This document shows, piece by piece, positions 1-12,169 of a stretch of DNA of 64,000 nucleotides; positions within the stretch are counted from its first letter, which is position 1; each line of letters begins with the position of its first letter. The stretch lies in NCBI GenBank assembly GCA_034687125.1, contig JAQGBZ010000047.1:124001-188000 (forward strand), written 5' to 3'. A program made the position numbers and the translations under genes. The stretch is from Neelides folsomi. Lineage: Eukaryota; Arthropoda; Collembola; Neelipleona; Neelidae. Under the pieces are notes generated by a model. It was not told where the DNA came from. It saw nothing but the letters and a program-made list of their open reading frames with translations, and did no database searches.

Positions 1-50
1 TTCTGGTTGGTGGGGAAAAGATATGAGGAATATTCATTTAAAATTTCTAC

Positions 51-3000
51 CCGATGTTGTCGACCAAAGTGAGGAGTTCGCCGTACTCCGTCCGAGCTTC
101 CAAATTCCGTGCAAAGATTCCGAAGGCGGAGGAGGGATCAATTTCTATCCGGAGTTGAAGTTCTTCTCCAAGTCCCACCACCGACGCGTCTTGACCATTC
201 CGCATTACAATCCTCATTCGAACATTGGGAGTTGGAGCCGTGTTGGTCACGATGTTCGTCCCAGTCGGTCGAAATGGCACACTGTGAAAAACTCTTCATT
301 AAATACTACTCAAATCTCCTACTCGGGGAATCAAAGGATTGATGACAATTTTGTGAATAATATATAATTTAGTGGCTATCTCTTTTAGATCATCCGGTTC
401 AACAAATATTTGCTCCAATCCGCTTTCTCATCTCCCCGAGAGCCCTTTTAGATGATGAGTTCTACTGGGCCTCGAGGGTGCTTTAAATATGTAAATATCC
501 CTATCAGACTCACAGAAGAAGAACCAAAACCTCTTACAAATTCTTCCCTATTAAATATTCAAAGTTGGATAGATCAACTTTTTTACTCGCTCAAACTTTT
601 ATTCAATTTCTCTCACCGCTCCTCGTATTAACTTCATAACTTCATTTCTCATCTAGATTAAAATTTCCATATATTGAATGGTCCATTATTCCATATAATA
701 TAACTTATCAATTTTGATAGAAGTATAAAACTGCTTATATATTTACGTATTCCACACTTACTAAAAGTAGATATCATAGGTATAAGGATTAAGGTCATAT
801 CATAAACATTTCCGCCCTCAACCTTCAAACCCAATGATGGTGAAGAGGATCAACATTTGATGAACTGAAATTGACCATCCGGTTTGAAAAATATCGGGGA
901 TAAGTTTTGGACCTCTTGGAGAAGCAATAAGATGAAAGGGGATATTTATATATATATATTGTATAGTTCCAATATGTGAAATCTGAAGAGTCCATCACCC
1001 TCCTAAATCCCTATGATAGAGAAGTCAAAAGGACAGATTAGATTTATTGGATCCAGCGACCCATCCAATTCACACGGCCCTCATAACTTCTCCATTCCAA
1101 AACAAAACATATCGCGCCCCATCCTTTCGCCCTTACAAAGGGCTTCAAGACTGATCAAATGATAATGTCCCTCTGATTTATGGATCTTATTTTATTACCT
1201 TACAGGATTTCATGTGGAGTGGAAGTTGTTTAGACCTTAATAAATTTGTACACAAATAGCAATCAACGTCCTTTGGTTTGCTATTTCGGTATTTGAGGGG
1301 GGAAAGGGTTTATGGCCACCTTTATGTTCCTTTTAATCAACTTCCACCTAGCCAATGGCTCACACAGATGGACCTAAAATAAATTGCCCAATCATTTACT
1401 CATCAACCCCACAACGTCACAACTTTCCAACAAAAGCAGTACATTTGGACATTGAGGGACGTTGGTGGTTGATCATTGCCCAACATGGAAATGTATTTTT
1501 TGCCCTCAAATGATGATGGAAATTGACCGGAAGTGTAACTCTCTTTTTTGCAGAATGTGTATGATTTGGATAATGGTAACGGAAGTTGATTGTTCCTGGA
1601 CAATGTCCTTCCGGTCTAATTGGCAGGTGACTCACGTGACTGAGATGCCGCCGCCCTCATGGTCTCTGGATCCGGGACCTCCGTTAGGTGCATAGGACAC
1701 GGTCTGGTCATTGGCATCAAAGGAGCATTCAACCCTCACGGTTTTGTCCGACTCTTGCATGATCACCGGATTTTGCTGGATCACTACGTGGTTCACATAT
1801 CGCCCTCGACCCTGCACAATCAATCAAAATAATAATTAAAATAAATTCCAATCAAAGGAATCATCCATCCCCCCATTTTATGAACCCCCGCCCCATTGGA
1901 TTTATTTAGGAGTCAGAGGAGCAGAAATGGAATAAATCCGAACCCGCAGACGCCCATTTGCTTTCTTGTGCCCATAAATAACACTTTCCTTTTTCCTCCA
2001 TCCAAGAAGGGAAATTTAGTAACAAAGGGAGTAAATAACATAATTCTGGGCGGTTTGATTATAAGCTGGAACTTCCCCAGCAGTTGTTGGTTATTAAACA
2101 AGAGCTCCTTGGGAGAGTCATTATGAATGTTGGGTGGGATGAGGGATGGCTGATAAAAGGAGTTCGCCGAGTGTGTTGGATTGCCCTATCTGTTAGGCTA
2201 AAGGTAATAACTTCAATTTTCGAGCACTCCGTAAATTCCCCGGGTAATGTAGCAGGGAAGATTGGAAGTCCTTGCCTGTTGAAGTGTTCCGCACTGAGTT
2301 CCCAAAGAAATCCTCAAAACGACTTGACTTCGATCTCCGCCCATTTCAAAGCAGGACTGAGGATTCCCCGTCGCAAACACCCGCCCAGCAAAAGGAGTCC
2401 CGAAATTAATCGTCACCATCATGTCTGAAGGCGTGCAATCCACGCGAACTATTAATGACACAAAAGTCGGATTATCAGAATGAATGGTCCCATACATCCA
2501 AATTAACTACATCATTATCAAATATTTAGCAAGTGGAATTTTAACTTTAATCCAAATATCCAGTAATAGCATTCATAAATATGGATTTGAATAAATTGTA
2601 AGCTGAGTGTTGAAATGAATTGTAATAATAGCGACCGTTGTTGCAGGCCCCTCTTTCGCCGTAGAAAAAATCCGGATCGGGTATCAGTGTTTGTCCCGCT
2701 CCTGTCGAGTGCGTGTCGTCTGAAGAGAGCAGACATTCTCGACGATAGGCGTGGAAGGAGAAAGCCCGACATGGGAAGTCTTGTTCAGTGTCACAGGCCC
2801 GTCGACAATCCTCTCCGTTGTACATACGAGGAATGAACTTGTCAGCCACGGGCAAGTATCGTCCGGGAGTGTCCGAATACTCGCAATGCGGTGGAGCTAA
2901 AATCCACAAAATCCGTCACTTTCATTTGTAAAGAGAAAAAGGGGTCCTTGCCTGGGGCGCATTCGTTCTCCATGTAATCAACGTCAGGACCAGTTGCTTT

Positions 3001-6000
3001 CCTAAAGCTCTCAGGCCGCGTTCGTCTCGTCTCGCTGCTAAGTTTACAAAGACGATCTCGACCATAATAAGTGATGGATCTGGAAATAAATTCAAAATTT
3101 TAATAATAAACAAAATATTCAAAATCTTATTTAATTGAGAAATGTAAGTGTATATTGTAATACAATAGTAATTTTAATATAATGTCAAAATGAATTTATT
3201 TTACCTGCAAGGTCCACGTGGAGCACGAAGACATTCATCTTGGCATTGTCTTCTGTTGTAAATATTCCGAATTTCCAAATCCCCAGGCCCAACGAGTTCA
3301 TGTTCCGGCACGCGAGTGAAAGTCCAAAGCTTTCCACAGGCCCTTTCTGAAATAAACGTTCATTGATCTCTGTGATTTTCAAATGGAAATGAATGATTGA
3401 CCTCTTAGGCAAATCTTTTCAAAATGAATGAGGTCGGCCGAGGGATGGAGAAGGGAAGAATCCGCTTCTGAAGATCTGTCTAAACTGTAACATCTTTGAC
3501 CGTTGCTTCTGAGTGGTTCAATGGACACGGCAAGGCATCTGTCTCTTAAATGTTCGCATTCCTTCAGGCATTCCCCAGTCACCCCGACGTCGGAACGAGT
3601 TGGAATCGCCTCTCTATTAAACAAAATAAATTATTAAAAAATTCATGTTTCTCATTTATTTATTGATTAATTTAATTTTTAATAATTTAATTAAGTGAAT
3701 GTTTCATGTGTAATAGTTTGTTTCTATTTACTTTCTTGCTCCGTTGTAAGTATGGCCCATGACTTTTTCATACGTGACCGTGTAGCGGCACCTGTACGGC
3801 GTGAGATCAGGATCCAAGTAGTTGCCCGGTTCTTGGCTTCCCGGGTAGCTAGATGGAGGATATGGTTCCCGACTCGGGAAAGAGTCCCTTGTGGGGGCAA
3901 AGGGGTCTCTCGCTGCTGTAGGATATTGGTAATACGGATCCCGACTCGGATAAGGTTCTCGGTCCCTCGTGAAGGGATCTCTGTCTCGCCCTCCCGGGTA
4001 ATCTCGGTCCCTGGTGGGATATGGATCTCGGATCCCCCCGGGGTATCTGTCTCTTGTGTAAGGATCTCGAGCCGAAGATGGAAACGGTTCCCTTATGGTC
4101 GGATATGGCTCTCGACTTGATGGCGGGTAAGGGTCGCGGCTCGTTGGCGGGTAGGGTCTCGGATCCGAAGGGTATGGCTCTGGTCCGGGTGGATAAGGTC
4201 TTTGTTCGCCCGTGTAAGCCCCGCCTGGGATGTTCCTTGGGTCGCATTCTCTCTCCGAGTAGACGGCTCCAGGTTGGGCTTGGAAAGCGTTGGGTCCAGC
4301 CGCTCCTGCTGCGTCTCCGCTCAGCAAACAGATGCTGTTACTCACGCTCTGAGTCCCTTGCTAAAAATACAAATCCTCAACTGTTCTTCACCACAATGTG
4401 AATCTCACCGGAGTAAGGAAGGAATAGGAACGGCAGTTGAAGTCACGTTCCTTGTCGCAGGCTCGTTGGCAAATTCCGTCGTTCACGGCTGGCTCCGCTT
4501 TGTCCACGTAGATAAGATATCTGTCCCGTTGTTGGTTCTTGTAATTGCATTTCCGGGACTCTGTATTTAAATAAAATCCTTACATTAAACAATAAACATA
4601 AACAATGAAGTAATATTACTCAATTGAGTACTAAACTAAATATTGGAGTAAATAATTAACAAAAGACTGAGGTAAATGTTGAATTAAATATTGAATTAAA
4701 TAGGTGTGGGTTTAATTCGTAATGGAATTGATTTGGGTGGCGTGATTGTGGTTACGTGGGGCGCATTGATTCTCCAGGTAATCGGAGTCGGGGGCGGCGA
4801 TGAATCCTCTTGGTTGAGTGAATCTGTCTTCTGTGCTCAGACGACATTCCTTCTTTTTCCACTCGTAAGATGCAGAACGGCAGATGAACCTTCGTTCTTG
4901 CAAACACCGATCCTCGCATTCTGTTTTCTTCACGTCACGATAAACCTCTCGGTCAAACCCGCGTAGTTGAAAGTTCGGAATTCGTTCAAATGTCCATAAA
5001 AGCCCACATCCTCCGCCTTAATAATTAACAACATGCAAATTATCCCATGAATAACCAAAATTATATTTTGCTCATCTTCAGCAATTTACATATTTCCAAG
5101 AATTACATTTAAAATTAAAAAGTAATAAGTAATAAAAAAATACCTTTGAGGCAAATGCCTTCAAAATATGCCACTCCGGAGGATCTTCTCAAATCATAGC
5201 GAACCTCGTCATTTCCAAATTCCAAGGCCGAACATTCATTCCGATTGTAGTCGAGATTGAACGCGTGGCATTTGACATCACTTTCGCATCTCTTTGCACA
5301 TCTGTCCGAAATGCCCCGAGCCGCATCTCGATATAGGAGATAACTATGTCCGCGGTCCAATTCGTATCCAGACACCTTTTCATAAGTCATCCGTCCAAAG
5401 TGACATCGGCCGACTGTTTACCAAACAATCCTTTTATTATTTCAATTCATCAAAATGGATATTTTAATCCCCAAGTTTTCAACCAACTCAACCAATGAAC
5501 AAACCATAGATTTTATCCACCATACAAGTATCAGTTGTCACGAGCTCATAAAATATTTACAAAGTAATATCATTTAGGTATCTATATTCTACAAAGCCAT
5601 ATAAAGTACATATACATATCCATTTATCATATCATAGTATATTATCATTATTATTTCTACATAGGAAATACCCATGTAGGTAATACACGTAGTTAAATAA
5701 ATTATTTAGGAGCAATATGGATAAGAATTAGAGCTATTATGTAAGAAAGAGAATGAAGAAACTTGTATAGTTTTTTTACTCTGCGTGGCTGTGTTCCCAG
5801 GCCCAGGATGTCTGTCTGTAATTGCATTGCTGCTGAATCCTGTACTCGGCCCTGTGCGATCCGCAATTGGCCCTGAGCTCGGTCCAACTTGCACATTTTT
5901 GCAATTCCGCTCAAAGTAAATCGTTCCCGGTCGTTTTTGAACTGCTTCGTCTCCTCCAGAAGCTGAAATAAAAAATAAAAAAGTGAGCCCAGGTGGGTGG

Positions 6001-9000
6001 CCACCCAAACATCCAACCTACCTTTGTCGTCTCCTGAGATGAAGCATTGTGAAGCGGGGCCGTAGAAGGAATACGATCGACACACGAAATCCCGGTGAGT
6101 GTTGCACCGCTGTTCGCACTCTGTCTCACTCCCAACACTTGCAATCACCGTGTCCAGGTAACGAGGATGGGAATCTCCAATGTTATCGAAAGTGCACCGC
6201 TTGTCAGCTTAAAAAATCAAAAACATCACTACTACACACTCTAAATAATACATTAGTTAATAATTAAAGTAATTACAATTTCATTAATATTTAAATTACA
6301 ATTGGACCCAATTTACAATAAATCAAATATAATAATTCCAATATAAACCGATATTGGTTAAGTGGAAATACCAATTTTATACAAGTGTATACTATACCTA
6401 ATATACCATACGTTTTAAATAGGTGTACATAAAATGCATGGCATTTATTGGTATTTATATTTAATTTATTTAAATTTATTTCATTTAGGCTATATGATTT
6501 AATTTACATAATATCGAATTTCCATTTAAATTAGTATTTAACAATTAAAAAAGCATTTTACGTTCAATGCATTGATTTTCCAAGTATTCGATGTGCATTG
6601 GAGCTTCCACAAAGTCATTAGGACGAGTTCTTCGATCTTCCCGACTTAGACGGCATTCCGTAGTTTGTGTATGGTACTCAGCGGATTTGCATACAAACCG
6701 TGTTTCGGCCAGACATCGTTCCTCGCAATCTCTCCTGCTTGGAACATGGTGAAGGACGAGATCGTCATGACCGCGGAGTTCCCTGGCCGGTCGTCGTTCA
6801 AAAGCCCAAGCTCGCCCTCGACATCCGCGCGTATTCCCTCGAAGGCAAATCTTCTCAAAGTAATTTTGACCGTCCCGCCTTGTGAGTTCTTCTCCGCGTC
6901 CTTGAGTATTCCGGTCAAGTTTGAAACATCGCATGGCCGAGTGGTCGACGAGAAAAGAGGGACAGTCGGCACCCGCATCCCGACAACGCTCCACGCACTC
7001 GATTGTCACTCCAGGGGCTGTGGCTGCAAGGGTGATCGCTTCCTGCTTAGCTGTTCTTAGGAAATGACCTGTGACCTTTTCAAAAGTGAACAGCCCGCCC
7101 TCGCAATGATCTGAAAGACATTGAAAAATTAAAACGTTTTTTATCCAACTTCTTTCCGATTTGATTCATTGGATTCATTTTATTCATCTTGGATGAAAAG
7201 GTTTGGGAGTTAAAAAGGTCAAACGGTTAACAAAGGAAGACTTAGATATTTAAACAGGATTTATTTTCTTGGAGTGTCGTCGTAAATAAAAGGCCTTACT
7301 TATAGAGCATTGTTTTTCCGAAAACACAGCACCCCTTTTATGGGGAAGCGGAGCTCCCATGAGGCTCACAGAATCATCGGCACTCAGGTAACATCGATTT
7401 TCATCTGCTGCAAAGGATGTGGATCTACATGTGAACGTCCTCGCCTGCGTTCAAACAAACTTTTGTTTTTTGTGCAAATAACGCATAGTAGGTGATAGGC
7501 TTTCATATACCGGAGGGAGTCAAATCTATTTATATAAAGATTATAAAGGGAAAGAGATTCGGAAATCATTGAGACTCGAGGACGTTAAATGAACGAGTAG
7601 AGGAAATTAAATTGGGAAAGTTTTTTTTTATTAAATGCCCTCACGTGATCACACAGCGACTCGCAGTCTTCTCTGGACGCCGCAAATTGAAGGTCGTCCA
7701 TTGAGATCACAGACACGTCTTGTCTTGCAGCGTACCGACAATCGGGGAGTTCTGAATTATATATTCAACCAAGTTAAATTATTAATTAACTTAAATCTGC
7801 TTTTTATCTTAAAATGGTTAAATGCAATGAATGGGCGATTGAATGTTCAATTTGTTAAATTACGCTTCACGCATTGATTTTCCAAATAGTCGACGGCAAT
7901 TCCCGGCTGTCTTCTAAACGCACTCGGTTGAGTTCTCCTATCTTCTCGACTTAGCCGGCAAATCTTTAAAGACTCGTCATACTCCGCAGACCTGTCAATT
8001 AAATACAATGAAATGGGAAACTAAAATAACTTGATTCAGATAATCGAAATAAATTTAACAGAATTGACATAATAAATTTAATTAATTATTTAAAATGAAT
8101 TATTGAGATTGTATTTAGAAGAAACAATACAAGGCAAATATTTAAAATAGGATAAACTTATTTCTTTTATTTCTTAACCTGCAGGCGAAGTCTGTTTCGA
8201 GAAGGCATAATTTCTCACATTCAACTTTGGATTGAACGCCTCGTTCTTCTTTGTCGTCAAACCCGTCCAGAAATGCCCCTAGAACACGTTCAAAAGACCA
8301 AAGACGATCTCCACACGCTTGTTGGAAATTTGGAACTGAGGAAAGGTGAGGGAAAATTAATTCGATCCACTTAAACTAAGATAATTAATAATAATATTTG
8401 AATTTTGAATCGTTATTAAATTAAAACTAGAATTTACCTCCGCGAAAACAAACTTTTTCAAAGTAATTGGTCCTCGGATCCTCTCTAAGTTTGTCTCGAC
8501 GACCGACGGAGTCTCGGTCATTCGAATCGCATCTTGATTTGTCATAATCTTAAGAGGATAAAATGAATCAGTTTAATTTTCCTTCAAAGTCTTCAATTTC
8601 GTTAAATTCTTTTAAAACCGGGCCTCATTTTTGAAGTAAAATGGCATCTTATAGTTTCTAAACACAATCTAGTCGAATCTCTCAAGATCATAAGGTAATA
8701 TTTAACCCAACAATTAAATCTAATTTCAATATGAAATGAGTTTCACATAAAATAAAATACATAGTCGTCAATACATATAAGTAGAGTAAAATCCTAATTA
8801 AGTGTAAATAATCACTTTGTGACTCGAAATGCTTTCTCTTCATCATAATTTTAATAAAACTACATATGTAGTAATAATAAAACAAACTGGTGTAACGATA
8901 CGGTTAAATGAATTCGTTAGTTTTTCTATGTACATTCAATAATTCGCTGTTTAAAGTTCCTCACTGATTGCGATAAGAAAATAATTGAAAAAATAAGGAA

Positions 9001-9844
9001 CTTTATGTAAATACAAAGGTCCTTATTCGACTTCCTATCTAAACTGGGCCCCTTAAAAGTGTTTTTCCATAGTTTTGCCCTAGTTGTATATGTAATTACA
9101 TAATTAAAAAGATTAATTGTTTAAAATATTTATAGCATTGATATGGAACGTGAAGTCAAAAAACGGTGAATGCCACATTAAAGAGCTTTAAATTCTGTAT
9201 AGTATATTATAAAATGAAATGAATCGCTCGGTGTGGTATATAATATATTTTTTAATTTCATGCATTAAAATACATTTCAAATGGTGTAGTGACCCTCACG
9301 GGATGATTTTTGATTGGCGAAAGAGGCGTGAAGTCAATATAAACGTTGAATTTCCTAAATCCTTATACATCTCTTATATAAAGAAAATATAAAGAAAATC
9401 TCTCGGTGTATACATGCCTAAAACCTTAGTTGATTCGGACCCAATTATGCCCAAAGTTAAATAAGGACCTTTGTATTAGTGAGGAAGAGGAAAATAAATT
9501 AAAAATCTTACCAACGGTGAATGCTTTGCAAGTTGTGCTCTGTCGGCAAACTGCAGTGCAATCCCTCGTTACTGCCGCACCAGGCTGATGAAGAAGTCCC
9601 TGTGATTCCGACTCCGACATTGCCATTCCCGTTGTCTTCTCGTACGTCTCAACGCCTCCGAAACATTGAGCTAAATCCAAACAAAAATATAAAATCATCC
9701 CAATCGTTTCACATGATAAAACCTCTTCATGTTTCACATTTTAATTAAAAGTGTCAATTAGATAATTGAATTACCTCCGACTCCTCCGCTTTTCTGAAGA
9801 AGGATCCCAAATATGAAGAAAAACGACGAAAGTTCCCGCAACAT
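51..9844 (-). CDS. NompA/NOAH-like apical extracellular matrix protein (12 PAN domains + ZP domain), 3' end cut by window edge
   Basis: Exons: 9775-9844, 9512-9670, 8438-8548, 8179-8335, 7864-7991, 7645-7751, 7300-7444, 6562-7110, 6022-6207, 5780-5962 (donor could be 5763), 5144-5413, 4756-5016, 4409-4560, 3732-4360, 3402-3613, 3205-3346, 2952-3079, 2636-2896, 2276-2448, 1636-1811, 51-281; all phases agree, about 1476 residues so far. The first exon encodes a start Met and a hydrophobic signal peptide (FFFIFGILL). Twelve cysteine-rich PAN/Apple modules follow (residues about 24-1283), with repeated endings such as NYFEKICLRG and YLENQC. A ZP-N region starts near 1284 with four cysteines (VDC, QSC, TQC, VEC). 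The rest of the ZP domain, a cleavage site and a membrane anchor should lie beyond position 1. PAN-ZP proteins of this type (Drosophila NompA, nematode NOAH-1/2) form extracellular links between cuticle and epidermis or sensory dendrites. That role is inferred here; the family assignment is firm, one-to-one orthology is not. Confidence 0.88.
2636..9670 (-). repeat. Four tandem A-B-C PAN triplets within the NompA/NOAH-like gene
   Basis: Three PAN subtypes recur in fixed order. Type A has a YEKVTG-like opening and ends FEKICLRG. Type B has LWTFER and ends YLENQCAP. Type C opens C-x-Y/F, has a YL(D/I) motif and ends FxERxC. Triplet 1 is exons 7300-9670, triplet 2 is 5780-7110, triplet 3 runs from 5413 to about 4230, and triplet 4 from about 3800 to 2636. 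Nearly every module boundary is a phase-1 intron, so modules could be duplicated without breaking the frame. Two junctions lack an intron: A/B of triplet 2, fused in one exon, and C/A between triplets 3 and 4, fused through the proline-rich linker exon. Confidence 0.8.
3798..4203 (-). repeat. Proline/arginine/tyrosine-rich repeat linker inside the PAN-ZP protein
   Basis: About 135 codons of exon 3732-4360 encode degenerate repeats built on R-D/E-P-Y/F-P units (for example RDPYP, REPYP, RDPFA). They lie between PAN 9 and PAN 10, that is between triplets 3 and 4. The DNA is correspondingly repetitive. Low-complexity Pro/Tyr linkers are common in cuticle-matrix proteins and may be extended or cross-linked; that is inference. 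A shorter Gly/Pro/Ser linker follows PAN 6, between triplets 2 and 3. Confidence 0.85.
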
Positions 9845-11152
9845 TTTTAGCAGAGGAGAATCAAAAGGTCGGCCCTGTTTACAGGAAATTGAAGAAGGAA
9901 TCAATAAATATTTACTTAATAAATCCCAACTAATCACAAATTAACTCAACATCTTAAAAATTCTTCTCCGTCCTAAACCCCCATTTCCACTAACTACAAA
10001 GTTGATCAATGCGTCAACTTTTAATTTTATGAAAATTGATTAATTATGAAAATTAGTTATTAAAATTTAAAAAATGCCGCTTGTTTTAACAACCGCTTCA
10101 TGGAGGTGAATTATGTGAGTGAACTGGTGCATTTAATGAATAGGAATCCCAACATGGTCGACTCATTAACTGCGAGGTTTGGGGGGGAGGGGAATTTGCG
10201 GACGGAACGTTCGTTTTGATTTGAATGGTAAATAATGATTTTTGGTCCATTGTTGTCCGAGTTGGGTGATGAAGTTTGAGTGGCCTGGGCGTGTCCGAAG
10301 GTTCTCCATGTACCGTGAGTTGGCATGGACCAGAGCGGTTCAAATGGTTTGAGTTTAACTTCCGGCCCTCATTCCCCCTCGACAATAATCAATTATCTCC
10401 TCATCTCCAATCCCACATCTAATCCCATTCGAAGGTGAAAGGAGTTTCACCAACTTACAATATCCATATTACAGGTAGGAATGGAAAACACATTTCCGCT
10501 ATACATTACTCATCATTCTCATCATACATACAACAACTCCCGTATCATCCCAATGTGGCCAATCACTTTTTTTATATTAAAGTTCAATATACTCATACAT
10601 ATACATCGTATATTATATTGAATGCATATACCATCCATATAGTGTATTCTATTTATATAAGCATGATCCTGCCAAGTGAAATTCACATAATATTTACACT
10701 TGCATAGAAAAATTATAAAGACCAGTTTGTGAATGAAATCAATGATATAAAAATGGTAAAGATTTGCGTAAAAGCTATGTATTGATTTCCGAGTATTGAA
10801 GAAGATGAAGATTGGCATTGGGAGGTGTAGGATGGATAAATGAATTAAGACGAGTTGAGGGATGAAAGGATGAATAGTAAATAATTAGAAAGGGGTTTGG
10901 TAATAAGGTCAGAGGGCTTGAATCCCTCACCCTCCCGCTTCCGCTGAACCCAAATTAAATTAATGGTGAGGAATGGAATGATGCTCCGAAGGCGACGATC
11001 CAAAATTGGGTCACTCAAACCCACCTTCACCCAACATCTCTTTATAATTTTATATGGAGATATATGAAAAGTCGAAAAGCGGGATCAGCCCTGTCGGACC
11101 TCTTTGGTTAATCTCTGACTTCGACACTTGCGCCAACATCCTTATGTTACAA

Positions 11153-11180
11153 CTTATAACTTATAAGTATAAGTTATAAG
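11153..11180. repeat. 28-bp AT-rich near-perfect palindrome
   Basis: Thirteen-base arms (CTTATAACTTATA and its reverse complement) are separated by two bases. In AT-rich DNA such palindromes can arise by chance or by repeat expansion. No function is claimed. Confidence 0.6.
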
Positions 11181-12075
11181 TATAATACTACTTCTATATA
11201 CTAAAGACAAAAGATATGCTTATTATATCCAAATATGGTGGGAGATGAGGAAACGGGAGTTTTTATTAATTAAAATCGCTTTCCCAAATGGGAAATCCTC
11301 CAATTATTTCATCATACTTCAATCCTTACGGCCTCAACTCTGGAACGTGAGAATTAAACATCGATGTGACATAAGACAAAGGGACAAATGACAAAAATTG
11401 TCATTCAGTTGGGTAAGTTAATTCATAATTAATTGCTTAAAATGCAAATGTTCGTTCATGAACCTCGACCTGGGCGAATGAAAGCGTATCTTTTGGAATT
11501 TCTCCTCTTCATGGCTCCCTTTGTCAATTTTGGCTAATGAAGAAGGAAGGATGAGAAATGAGATTTGGAATTCATTGTTTTCCTCCTCGTCGGATGAGCT
11601 CAAATGAAATTCAATTAAAATCCATATCTCCGCTTCATCGACAACGGGGGGGAAATTGAAGGTTTTTTTCCAAAAAGATTTTTTAGAAATTCCTTTTAAC
11701 CGAATCCACCCGCAGGTTTAATGTAAACCACACAAAAGCAGGATTAATCCCAGAACGTTTTTTCCTCAATAGAAGCGATTAGCTTACAAATTTGCAATCA
11801 TCCTTAATAAATGGTCATTATGAACACATTTAAGAAGCTAAGTATTTAGATAAAACCTTGGGCTGGGAGGAATATGACGAAAGATCTTTAGAAATTGAGA
11901 ATAATAAAGAAATAAATTTTCCTAGCAGGTTGTAAGGTTTTAAATTGGTCAAATTCAACATTCCAGGTGTGTGTATTCATCAACTGATTTTGAAAGGGAA
12001 TCCCCAACAACTCACCTTGAGCTAATGGGGAAAAAGAAAAGGAAAGGAGAAAGAAAAGGTGAAAGAATTTTTTAC

Positions 12076-12169
12076 CTTCCGTCTTGGCCTCATTGGGGAT
12101 CCGGGGAACTTGCGAGTCCCGAGTTCCCCCGGGAATGCCAGTTGTGAACAAAGGGCTCGTTGAGAACCA
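12076..12169 (-). other. Exon-like GC-rich block with good splice signals
   Basis: On the minus strand this 94-bp block is preceded by a pyrimidine-rich acceptor (cgcccttacag) and followed by a donor (GGAAG|gtaaaa). One frame is open throughout, starting WFSTSPLF and ending NEAKTE, in phase 1. That phase is compatible with the next acceptor at 11533, where one reading continues with AKIDKGS. No domain is recognisable. It could equally be an untranslated leader exon of the PAN-ZP gene downstream. Confidence 0.25.
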
